The translations under genes were made by a program, and so were the position numbers. Positions 26,517 to 34,247 of a stretch of DNA of 64,000 bases are shown one piece after another. The stretch covers positions 5,519 to 69,518 of the forward strand of contig CAZKBK010000025.1 in the NCBI GenBank assembly GCA_964551035.1. Direction: 5' to 3'. Source of the DNA: Chryseosolibacter sp964551035. Its GTDB lineage: Bacteria; Bacteroidota; Bacteroidia; Cytophagales; Cyclobacteriaceae. The notes beneath the pieces were generated by a model. The model had not been told where the DNA came from, searched no databases, and was given only the letters and a program-made list of their open reading frames with translations. Position 1 is the first letter of the stretch; each line of letters begins with the position of its first letter.

Positions 26517-27620
26517 ATGAAGGAGATCTTCCTTAGGTTCAATCAGTACCTGCTCTTTTCCGTTCTCCTGGTGATCGCGCTGTACTACGGCAGGCCCATC
26601 CTCATCCCTGTAATTTTCGCGGCGATGCTTGCCATGCTCATGGCCCCCATTTGCCGAAAAGTCGATGGTTGGGGCGCACACCGGGCAATATCGTGCCTGG
26701 TTTGCATTTTGATCCTCGCCGCCTTTATCGCCGGTGTGGGCGCGGTTATCGGCGCGCAGGTGGCGGCATTCGCCAGGGATTTTGACAAGATCAAACAGAA
26801 AGGGACGGAGGTGGTCAACCGCGCCCAGTCGTTCATCGAGGAGAAGTTAGGGGTCTCGCCGGAGGAGCAGAAGACGATGATCAAGAAGCAAGCCGACGGT
26901 TCAGGTGGGAAAGCCGGGAATGTCGCCGCAAAGGTCCTGACGGTAATCGCTTCGATGGTAGCCGGAATAGCGCTGACGCTGGTTTTTACATTCCTGTTTC
27001 TATTCAGCAAAGAAAAATACGAGAAGTTCTTCCTCAGGCTCTACGGCGACGAGGACGAATCCCGCGTGAAAGATGTCGTGGGACAGATCAGCCATGTCTC
27101 CCAGCAGTATCTAACCGGAAAGGTGATGTCGATTACCATCATCGCCATCCTCTATTCGATTGGTCTGGCGGTTGCCGGGGTCAAGAACGCCATCCTGCTC
27201 GCCTGCATAGCTGCGTTACTGACGCTGATACCCTATGTGGGCACGGTACTGGGCGGCACCATTCCTGTGCTCATGGCCCTGGTAACGGCCGATTCATATC
27301 AGACTGCGCTCTATGCCGCATTGGTGATGTTTATCATTCAGACCATCGACAACTATTTCATAGAACCCAATGTCGTCGGCGGGGAAGTGAACCTCAGTGC
27401 CATTGTCTCCATACTCAGCATCATGGTGGGAGGGCTCGTGTGGGGTGTGGCAGGGATGATACTGTTTCTGCCCATGGCGGGAATTGTCAAGATCATCTGC
27501 GATCACATCAAGCCCTTGAAACCATTCGGGTATTTGATCGGAGACCCTTCCGGAAAAAAGGCCTCAAAAGTGAGCGAATGGATCAGGGGAAAATTCAACG
27601 CGATCACACATAGGAAGTGA
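26517..27620 (+). CDS. AI-2E family (PerM/TqsA-like) membrane transporter
   Basis: The protein is 367 residues from the ATG at 26517; a GTG two codons upstream is also possible. It has the AI-2E plan: paired N-terminal TMs (LFSVLLVIALYYGRPILIPVIFAAMLAMLMAPI), a third TM (LVCILILAAFIAGVGAVIG), a polar helical segment (about 90-150), then the conserved C-terminal block with LTLIPYVGTVLGGTIPVLMAL, NYFIEPNVVGGEVNLSAIVSILSIMVGGLVWG and a PMAGIVKIICD end. Members export or exchange small molecules; TqsA affects autoinducer-2 in E. coli and others act as Na+/H+ antiporters. The substrate here is not known. Confidence 0.92.
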   Translation: MKEIFLRFNQYLLFSVLLVIALYYGRPILIPVIFAAMLAMLMAPICRKVDGWGAHRAISCLVCILILAAFIAGVGAVIGAQVAAFARDFDKIKQKGTEVVNRAQSFIEEKLGVSPEEQKTMIKKQADGSGGKAGNVAAKVLTVIASMVAGIALTLVFTFLFLFSKEKYEKFFLRLYGDEDESRVKDVVGQISHVSQQYLTGKVMSITIIAILYSIGLAVAGVKNAILLACIAALLTLIPYVGTVLGGTIPVLMALVTADSYQTALYAALVMFIIQTIDNYFIEPNVVGGEVNLSAIVSILSIMVGGLVWGVAGMILFLPMAGIVKIICDHIKPLKPFGYLIGDPSGKKASKVSEWIRGKFNAITHRK

Positions 27621-28339
27621 TTTATTGACGGCCGACCGGTATCGATGAAAGGTTGACAGACCTCTGTTACCGGTTATAGAAATAATGACCTTGAAATCTG
27701 CAAATGTTACATCACTGATCCTGTAGAAAGACAACTACACCTTTTGCCGGCGGGCGGCGGTGTTGTGAACGCGTCACCGGGGCATCATGAGCGGTCGCCC
27801 TTTGCGGTGCCGCAGAATTGCCGGTTCGACTGCGCGCAAATGTTCTTTCCAGGAGCAAACGGCAATATCGATTTTAAGTCGGATGCGTGTGCGCCCCGTT
27901 ACTACATTTTCTTACGCATGAAACCATTGCGCGGAATTGTATGGATACCTTTCCCTTGCGTCCTGCATCTTTGTATCGATAAACGAATGGAGAACAGAAG
28001 TTTTGATCATCGGATGGGTGGTCCTCCGTAAAGAAAGATTTTTTTGAACCCCGTTATGCTGTTTTGATTTTTTGCAGCGTTCTTTCTTTATGAAGTTTTT
28101 GAGTTTGTCCGGTTCAACTGGGTTTTTACCTGCCTTGATGAGCTGAGATATTTATCTAACCGGAGGTTGATGGTGGTGGCTGCTCAGGGAATGTGCTGAA
28201 TTTTTTGCGGCTACCTTCCGGTTATTGAAAAGGAACCTGAAGTGTTGTGTTGTGTTGATCGGTTAAGATCAGGTTTATTGGTTTGCAGGAAACCCGTTTG
28301 ATCGTCCTCAAGGGGAGGAAGGTCGGCGGGTTTTCGCTT
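27621..28339. other. 719-base gene-free spacer with a possible stem-loop
   Basis: No credible gene was seen; a 95-codon frame at 27744-28031 has no family features or sensible composition. The second half is more AT-rich than its surroundings. TAACCGGAGGT (28157-28167) pairs with ACCTTCCGGTTA (28213-28224) across a loop of about 45 bases, with one bulge, so a structured RNA is conceivable. I cannot assign it to a known RNA family. Confidence 0.4.
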
Positions 28340-28816
28340 TCAGGCCGTTATCCGAAACAGTTCTTTTGCCCTTTGGATAAAGGGCGCCTGTTCCGCGATG
28401 ATATGGCTGCATGCGTCGTCGAAGTTCCACCACGCCGCCTTGTCCTGTTCGGGAAACTCCTGGTACCGGCCCGATTGCGGAGGCCATTCGAGCTTGAACG
28501 TGTTGCACTGTATTCCAGTGGTCGGGTCCCAATCTCCGAGAAATGCCCACGCGTGGACGACTTTTCCAGACTTTTGGCGGACCGTGCCAACGGAGTGAAA
28601 TGGCGGTGTCGGGTGTATCCCGGTCTCCTCTATGAATTCGCGTTGGGCCGTTGACAGGATATCCTCGCCACCATGCTCGGGTAGGCCTTTCGGGATGCTC
28701 CATGCGCCGAGATCTTTGTTCCGGAAGTAGGGGCCACCGGGATGTACGAGGAAGAATTGCAACGCATGGTTGTGCTTGCGGCACATCAGCAGCCCCGCCG
28801 AGGTGTTTTGTGTCAT
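28340..28816 (-). CDS. Nudix hydrolase
   Basis: The 158-residue protein carries a Nudix box: GLPEHGGEDILSTAQREFIEETGI-type sequence, with the metal-binding REFIEETG core intact and one extra residue between the leading Gly and the first Glu of the classical GX5EX7REUXEE pattern. It starts TSAGLLMCRKHNHALQFFLV and contains WSIPKG before the box and LGDWDP after it, like the NTP pyrophosphohydrolase/MutT-type group that includes diadenosine polyphosphate hydrolases. The substrate is probably a nucleoside diphosphate derivative. The gene is divergent from the FMN reductase, sharing a 62-base intergenic region. Confidence 0.92.
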   Translation of the reverse strand: MTQNTSAGLLMCRKHNHALQFFLVHPGGPYFRNKDLGAWSIPKGLPEHGGEDILSTAQREFIEETGIHPTPPFHSVGTVRQKSGKVVHAWAFLGDWDPTTGIQCNTFKLEWPPQSGRYQEFPEQDKAAWWNFDDACSHIIAEQAPFIQRAKELFRITA

Positions 28817-28878
28817 GGTGATCGAAACCTGTTTGACATGTAATTTATATATTAGGCGTCTGATTCAATAAACGAACC

Positions 28879-29436
28879 ATGCCGCACATTGCTGTTATCG
28901 CCGCCAGCGTCAGAACCGGCCGCCAAAGCTACCGGGTAGCTGCTTTTTTTGAGAACTATATTAAAGAAAATGGACTCGGCAGCGCGGAGATCCTCGATCT
29001 TCACAAGTACAACTTCCCGCTTTTTGACGAAAGGCTGAAATATCAGCCTGATCCCGCGGACGGCGTGCTGGATTTTGCCGGGCGGATCAGCAATGCCGAC
29101 GGGATTGTCATCGTGACGCCGGAATACAACGGCGGCTATCCCGCAAGCCTCAAGAACGCAATCGACCTCCTCTACCAGGAGTGGTATAAGAAACCCGTGG
29201 GCATCGCCACCGTGTCCGACGGTGTCTTTGGCGGATCGCAGGTGATCATGTCGCTGCAATTTACGTTGTGGAAGATGCGGGCATGGACGATTCCCGCGAT
29301 GTTTCCCGTACCGAATGTTGATAAAAGCTTCGACGCAGACGGGCGCCTGTTGAATGAAGGCCTTGCGAAGCGCGCTGCCGGTTTCATCCGGGAACTGCTG
29401 TGGTGCATTGAAGCGGGGAAGCGAATGGCAAAATAG
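28879..29436 (+). CDS. NAD(P)H-dependent FMN reductase family protein
   Basis: The 185-residue flavodoxin-like protein opens with IAVIAASVRTGRQSYRVAAF, the phosphate-binding loop of NADPH-dependent FMN reductases. It continues with ILDLHKYNFPLFDE, then the diagnostic VIVTPEYNGGYPASLKNAIDLL that contacts the flavin, and VSDGVFGGSQVIMSLQ. It resembles the YieF/ArsH-like group of quinone and azo reductases. It likely binds FMN in the cytoplasm and reduces quinones or other acceptors. The start ATG is the first in frame. Confidence 0.92.
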   Translation: MPHIAVIAASVRTGRQSYRVAAFFENYIKENGLGSAEILDLHKYNFPLFDERLKYQPDPADGVLDFAGRISNADGIVIVTPEYNGGYPASLKNAIDLLYQEWYKKPVGIATVSDGVFGGSQVIMSLQFTLWKMRAWTIPAMFPVPNVDKSFDADGRLLNEGLAKRAAGFIRELLWCIEAGKRMAK

Positions 29437-29782
29437 CGTATATCTATACCGTTGTAACAGCCCGCCGGCCATGGATCCATACAAGCGGTCGCGACAACCA
29501 CCGCCCAAATCTGCGGGTCTTCGAACCCATAGTAGTTTTGTCTCCTCCGCCAACGCGGTTCGCGCAAGTTGGCGTTTCTTGCAGCCGTTAAGTATGAAGG
29601 ATTTGTGACGGTGGTCATTCACTTTGCGAATGACATTCAGACTGAACCGACAATCGTGCCCGCGTCTTGCGCATTTTTTTTAACACGTTGTCTTCAGTAG
29701 CTAAAGAACTTTTTTAACTAACCATGCCCCTACCTGAAGTTGACTGCCAGACAGTCGGCCGGGGTTGAATTACGGAAAATCA
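29437..29782. other. Gene-free spacer before the secreted esterase
   Basis: No gene was seen. A sequence resembling a tRNA T-arm (GGTCTTCGAACCC, about 29516-29528) has no matching cloverleaf. A T-run at about 29673-29680 and AT-rich DNA near 29700-29720 could belong to a promoter, but no clean -33/-7 pair was found. Confidence 0.4.
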
Positions 29783-31705
29783 ATGAGAAGAAAGATCAAC
29801 CTGTTCCTGGCGGTGATTGCCTTGTCCCTTTTTTTAACGGAAGCGCACGCCCAGCAGACGGCGAAAACCACATCCGCTGGCACACACTACCTTGAGTATC
29901 TCCCATCTGGCTACAACTCGAATCTGAACAAGTACCCGGTGGTCATTTCCCTGCACGGCATCGGCGAGAAGGGGAACACATCCAACGATGTATGGAAAGT
30001 GGCGAGGGTGTCGCTGGCCAAGTACGTGAAAAACGGAAAAGACTATCCTTTCATCATCATTTCGCCTCAGCTCAAAACGTCCTATGGAACCTGGCCGCCT
30101 TCCTACGTGATGGAGGTCGTGAACCATGTGAAAAAGAAACTCCGCATTGACGAAAGCAGGATCTACCTTACCGGGTTGAGCCTCGGTGGTTTTGGTGCCT
30201 GGAAAACGGCAGGAGCGTATCCGTCGGTGTTCGCGGCAATGGTGCCGATCTGCAGCGGTGGCAACGACCTGGGAAATGCCTGCAAGATCGCGGCGGCGAA
30301 TCTGCCCGTGTGGGCATTCCACGGCGACAAGGATGGCGTCGTCTCTTACACGGTGAGCCAGAAAATGGTGAACGCCATGAACTCCTGCTCGCCCAAGCCG
30401 AGCCCCCTTGCCAAATTCACCATTTTCCCCGGCATGGGCCACGCCATCTGGGATAAGGTCTACAACGAAACCAACGCGCTGAACTGGATGCTGAGCTACC
30501 GGAAGGGAACAGCATCCTCAACCGATCCGTCAACCAATGACGCCCCATCGGTGTCGGCGGGTGGCGATAAGACCATCATGCTGCCGACCAATTCCATCTA
30601 CATTCAGGCTTCGGCATCCGATTCCGATGGCTCGATCAGTTCATGGCAATGGACCAAGGTTTCCGGCGGGACCGCGTCCCTCAGCGGAACCACGTCTTCA
30701 AAGGTTCGTGCGTACAACCTCGCCGCCGGCACCTACACGTTCCGCGTAACCGTCAGGGACAACGACGGCGCAACCCGGTCGGATGACGTGAACGTCACTG
30801 TTAAGTCTTCCACTTCATCGGGTTCCAATAAACTCCCGGTTGCCAACGCCGGTGCCGACAAATCGACCAACAACAACTACATGACCGTTGTTGGCTCCGC
30901 TTCTGATCCCGACGGATCGATCGCTTCCTATCAGTGGACCAAAGTTTCGGGCCCCGCGGCATCGATGTACAATGCCACCACCTCCAAGTTGTTTACTAAG
31001 AACCTCAGCAAAGGAACCTATGTATTCCGGCTAACCGTGAAAGACAACGATGGGGGAGTCGACTATGATGAGATGACGCTGTCGGTGTTGTCGGGCACGG
31101 TGTCTCCGGATGAACCGGTGGATGACGGACCCATATCGTCGGATCCTTCCAACCGTGCTCCGGTAGTCTATGCAGGCACCGACAAGTCGACCACCAACAG
31201 GGGCTTTACCGTGGTGGGCTCCGCTTCCGATGGCGACGGCTCCATCAGGTCCCTGAAATGGACGAAAGTTTCCGGCCCTTCCTGTTCCATGTCGAACACC
31301 ACCACCCTGAAGCTTTGGGCTTCTGACCTGGTGGCCGGTACATATGTATTTCGGTTGACGGCCACCGACAACGATGGTGCCACGTCATCTGACGAGATGA
31401 AGCTCGTCGTGAAATCATCTGACCTTAGCCAGACCAACAACATCGCGCCGCGGGTTTACGCCGGCACCGACAAGGTGACCACCAACCGCGGGTTTACCGT
31501 AGTGGGCAAGGCCATAGACCGCGACGGCAGCATTATCTCTTACCTTTGGAAAAAAATTTCCGGCCCCTCGGTGCCGATGAAGAACATGGCGACTCAAAAG
31601 CTTTGGGTTTACGATCTCCTCAAGGGCACTTACGTTTTCAGATTGATGGCGACCGATAACGACGGCGCTTCCGATTACGACGACGTGAAGCTCGTGGTGA
31701 AATAA
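29783..31705 (+). CDS. Secreted alpha/beta-hydrolase (esterase) with four PKD-like repeats
   Basis: The 640-residue protein has a signal peptide (MRRKINLFLAVIALSLFLTEAHAQ). Residues about 25-240 form an alpha/beta-hydrolase with the nucleophile elbow GLSLGGFG, an Asp in HGDKDGVV, and a His in GMGHAIW; an oxyanion HG lies in VISLHGIGEKG. This resembles PHB-depolymerase or phospholipase/carboxylesterase-like secreted enzymes. After a Ser/Thr-rich linker come four repeats of about 90 residues, each with DGSI, a WTKVSG-type strand, GTYVFRL and DNDGA, typical of PKD/K319-like domains. Repeats 3 and 4 are nearly alike. No T9SS sorting domain follows, so export may stop at the periplasm or use another route. 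A strong terminator follows. Confidence 0.9.
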   Translation: MRRKINLFLAVIALSLFLTEAHAQQTAKTTSAGTHYLEYLPSGYNSNLNKYPVVISLHGIGEKGNTSNDVWKVARVSLAKYVKNGKDYPFIIISPQLKTSYGTWPPSYVMEVVNHVKKKLRIDESRIYLTGLSLGGFGAWKTAGAYPSVFAAMVPICSGGNDLGNACKIAAANLPVWAFHGDKDGVVSYTVSQKMVNAMNSCSPKPSPLAKFTIFPGMGHAIWDKVYNETNALNWMLSYRKGTASSTDPSTNDAPSVSAGGDKTIMLPTNSIYIQASASDSDGSISSWQWTKVSGGTASLSGTTSSKVRAYNLAAGTYTFRVTVRDNDGATRSDDVNVTVKSSTSSGSNKLPVANAGADKSTNNNYMTVVGSASDPDGSIASYQWTKVSGPAASMYNATTSKLFTKNLSKGTYVFRLTVKDNDGGVDYDEMTLSVLSGTVSPDEPVDDGPISSDPSNRAPVVYAGTDKSTTNRGFTVVGSASDGDGSIRSLKWTKVSGPSCSMSNTTTLKLWASDLVAGTYVFRLTATDNDGATSSDEMKLVVKSSDLSQTNNIAPRVYAGTDKVTTNRGFTVVGKAIDRDGSIISYLWKKISGPSVPMKNMATQKLWVYDLLKGTYVFRLMATDNDGASDYDDVKLVVK

Positions 31706-31725
31706 GCATTGTTCGGTTTTTTATG

Positions 31726-31756
31726 AGCCCGCCCTTGAAAGGTCGGGCTTTTTTTT
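31726..31756 (+). terminator. Rho-independent terminator of the esterase gene
   Basis: An AGCCCG-type stem pairs with CGGGCT around a short TTGAAA loop and is followed by a run of eight T. It lies 20 bases after the stop codon. Confidence 0.9.
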
Positions 31757-31846
31757 CCGCCAGGGGCAGGAAGCTATATTCCCGAAAAAAGGATGTGAAG
31801 CATTGGTGTGGCTGTTAATGCCGTCCGGTGTGGACGTAACGCGCGC

Positions 31847-32422
31847 CTAGGGCAAATCGTCGATCTTGTCCGGTTCACTGATCCAGTTTTTCATCAACGG
31901 ACCATTTACGCCGTAGAGCGGATCCGCTTCCGGAAGCGGCAGATTTTTCAACGCCGCCATGGCCTTGCCAAGTTCCTCCGGTTTGCCGCGCATCAGGTCA
32001 TAGGATTGTCCTTCCGGATAGGCGCCAACACATACAATATCGGAATCTTCGCTGATGTTCTTGTGGGCAACACCCGCCGGGATGATGACAACGTCGCCTT
32101 CCTCAAGCAGCAGCGAGAGCCCGTTCGGGCCGCCGAACTGGACCCTGCCGCTTCCGCTGACAATCCCCAGCACTTCATGTGCGGTGCTGTGATAATGATG
32201 AAAATCGAAAATGCCGTCTTGCCAGCTGTTCACCCATCCGTTGCTTTCGAAGACTTCCGAGACAGTTTTTCCCCGATCCTCATCGTTCGGGAATCGAAAA
32301 GCCTTCCTGTAGACAAGCAGCGGTAGCAATCCGTTGTTCGGAAAATTTTCATCTTCTGCGATAAGGTGGCGTACAATATTGATCTGTTGTACCGGTCCGG
32401 TCGCCTCCACGAGTGACTTCAT
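31847..32422 (-). CDS. Cupin-domain protein (YjlB-like)
   Basis: The 191-residue protein holds a single cupin barrel. The first cupin motif reads HHYHSTAHEVLGIVSGSG, with His and Glu ligands for a metal, and the second reads EGDVVIIPAGVAHKN with a further His. An N-terminal segment (IVRHLIAEDENFPNNG) and a C-terminal tail (EADPLYGVNGPLMKNW) match the B. subtilis YjlB type. Such proteins bind a metal ion, but no substrate is established for the group. It is convergent with the esterase gene. Confidence 0.9.
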   Translation of the reverse strand: MKSLVEATGPVQQINIVRHLIAEDENFPNNGLLPLLVYRKAFRFPNDEDRGKTVSEVFESNGWVNSWQDGIFDFHHYHSTAHEVLGIVSGSGRVQFGGPNGLSLLLEEGDVVIIPAGVAHKNISEDSDIVCVGAYPEGQSYDLMRGKPEELGKAMAALKNLPLPEADPLYGVNGPLMKNWISEPDKIDDLP

Positions 32423-32639
32423 ACCTTTCTGTATTTCGCCTTTGACCCGGACGTTTTTTTACAACTCCGGCATGTCGCGGCGGGTTAACAATAACTGACC
32501 ATGAGACGGTGGTTCGGGAATAAAAAAGTATTCCGGACGTGCGGGAGGCCGGGTGGGGTGACGACGACCGGCGGAAAAACAAGGTTGTGATGACGGGACG
32601 CCATTCGGAGCATGGGATTGTTTTTGTTATGTTGATGCG

Positions 32640-33239
32640 ATGAACGACGGAAAACACGCGGACGAAAATCGAACGGTGTGGACGATCGGCCACTCCACCC
32701 TTTCCATGGAGGAGTTTCTGGCGCGTTTGCTCGCTTTTGACATTGAATTTCTTGCGGATGTGCGCCGATTCCCGGGCTCCCGGAGGTACCCGCATTTCAA
32801 CAACGAATCCTTAAGGCAGACGCTTGCGGCAAGTAACATCGGCTACGAACACATGGAGGCGCTCGGTGGGCGACGTAAAAGCCGACCCGATTCGGACAAC
32901 ACGGCCTGGCGAAATGCTTCCTTCCGCGGTTATGCCGACTATATGGAAACCCCTGACTTCGCCGCCGCCGTAGCGCGACTGGAAACGCTTGCCGCCGGCC
33001 AAAGGTTGGCGTTCATGTGCTCGGAGGCGACGTGGTGGAGATGCCATCGCGCGCTGGTGGCGGACTACCTCAAGGCGAAGGGATGGCAGGTGTATCACAT
33101 CATGGACGTGGACAAGGCTACCACCCATCCCTACACCTCGCCCGCGCGCGCACATCAGGGGAAACTGTCGTATACACCCGACGTCGACGCCGAGGCATCT
33201 GGTAACACAACGTCCTCCCTATCCAGGAGGGACACATAG
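32640..33239 (+). CDS. DUF488 family protein
   Basis: The 199-residue product has the DUF488 signatures: the opening TIGHSTLSMEEFLARLL, the DVRRFPGSRRYPHFNNESL block, LGGRRK, and a Cys-containing CSEATWWRCHRALVADYL near the end. The two Cys and nearby His are conserved in the family and may bind a metal or act as thiols; the function is not established. The last 25 or so residues (EASGNTTSSLSRRDT) are low in family signal, and the stop adjoins the triplicated repeat region, so the 3' end may have been altered by repeat insertion. Confidence 0.88.
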   Translation: MNDGKHADENRTVWTIGHSTLSMEEFLARLLAFDIEFLADVRRFPGSRRYPHFNNESLRQTLAASNIGYEHMEALGGRRKSRPDSDNTAWRNASFRGYADYMETPDFAAAVARLETLAAGQRLAFMCSEATWWRCHRALVADYLKAKGWQVYHIMDVDKATTHPYTSPARAHQGKLSYTPDVDAEASGNTTSSLSRRDT

Positions 33240-33772
33240 GGCACCGGCGTGGTCGGTTCAGCGGGGCCAACGTTCAGAACTCGTCACTCGTCCCTCATAA
33301 TTCTAAGCTCGCCTTCTAATCTTCCTGCTTGACGCTTCCAGAATCCGGAACCTTGAAGTGGAGTTTAGAATGATGAGCGAAGAATGACGAATTAGGAGCT
33401 TTTGCACCGTTGTGGTCAGATTTGAAGGGGGCCAACGTTCAGAACTCGTCACTCGTCCCTCATAATTCTAAGCTCGCCTTCTAATCTTCCTGCTTGACGC
33501 TTCCAGAATCCGGAACCTTGAAGTGGAGTTTAGAATGATGAGCGAAGAATGACGAATTAGGAGCTTTTGCACCGTTGTGGTCAGATTTGAAGGGGGCCAA
33601 CGCTCAGAACTCGTCACTCGTCTCTCATAATTCTAAGCTCGCCTTCTAATCTTCCTGCTTCACGCTTCCGGAATCCGGAACCCTGAAGTGGAGTTTAGAA
33701 TGATGAGCGTAGAATGACGAGTTAGGAGCGCTGGGCACCGGCGTGGTCGGTTCAGCGGGGCCAACGTTCAGC
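33240..33772. repeat. Three tandem copies of a 165-bp unit with inverted heptad arms
   Basis: Units start at about 33267, 33432 and 33597 (period 165, 165, 164). Copies 1 and 2 are almost identical; copy 3 differs at a dozen positions. A GGCACCGGCGTGGTCGG-containing segment before copy 1 (33240-33275) recurs after copy 3 (33734-33772), so the array is bounded by direct repeats. Inside each unit the left arm is YTC-phase heptads (CTCGTCA, CTCATAA, TTCTAAG) and the right arm is GAR-phase (TTTAGAA, TGATGAG, CGAAGAA, TGACGAA). The arms are about 80% complementary over 30 bases, allowing a long hairpin. No reading frame or spacer structure of a CRISPR is present. Confidence 0.95.
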
Positions 33773-34247
33773 ACGTTCTACTCGTCCCACCCGACCATCC
33801 CGCAGGGTCAGCCGCATAGTGTAGCTTCCCCATACACGAGGTGCCGGATCGCCGCGCTGAAGTTGCGGTCCCAGAGGTATCGCCGCATGGAGAACGTCAC
33901 CCCCGGGCCATAGCACCGATGCCGTGTCGTCCGTGTAGGCGTGGTGTTCTCCATCTTGATATGATGCTTAATTCCCTTCGTATTCAATGTCGTGACACTG
34001 TACTTCATACCCCTTCCCCCTCAGCATGCTACGCCAAAAAAACTACACCACTCAAAGGGACCGCGCTCTTTTTTCATGAGGGCAGGAGGCATCGTCCGGA
34101 CGGAGGTAACTATCCGTTTCCCATACCATGGCGGCAAATCGATTGGCACATTTTGAAGTGCGTTTCGCTACAATTTTGTTAAAGCTCGTTCGCCTGATGT
34201 TGCAAACGTCTTGTAGCGACGCTACCTTCGGCTTAAACCTGTTATTT
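33773..34247. other. Gene-free leader region before permease copy 5
   Basis: No credible gene was seen; a 113-codon frame (33841-34182) lacks family signal. TTTTG and TACAATTTTG about 80 bases before the permease start resemble promoter elements but with an extra base in the -7 box. Confidence 0.4.

Noticed and set aside
27744..28031. Possible 95-residue gene
   Set aside because: No family features, improbable composition (many Pro, Cys, Arg in unusual spacing), and no ribosome-binding or promoter context.
29510..29535. tRNA-like T-arm (GGTCTTCGAACCC)
   Set aside because: No acceptor, D or anticodon stems could be drawn on either strand around it.
33267..33770. CRISPR-like array
   Set aside because: The units are 165 bp and abut directly without unique spacers, and no cas gene is in the window.
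33841..34182. Possible 113-residue gene before permease copy 5
   Set aside because: Arg/Pro/Cys-rich composition and no similarity to any family; probably intergenic.
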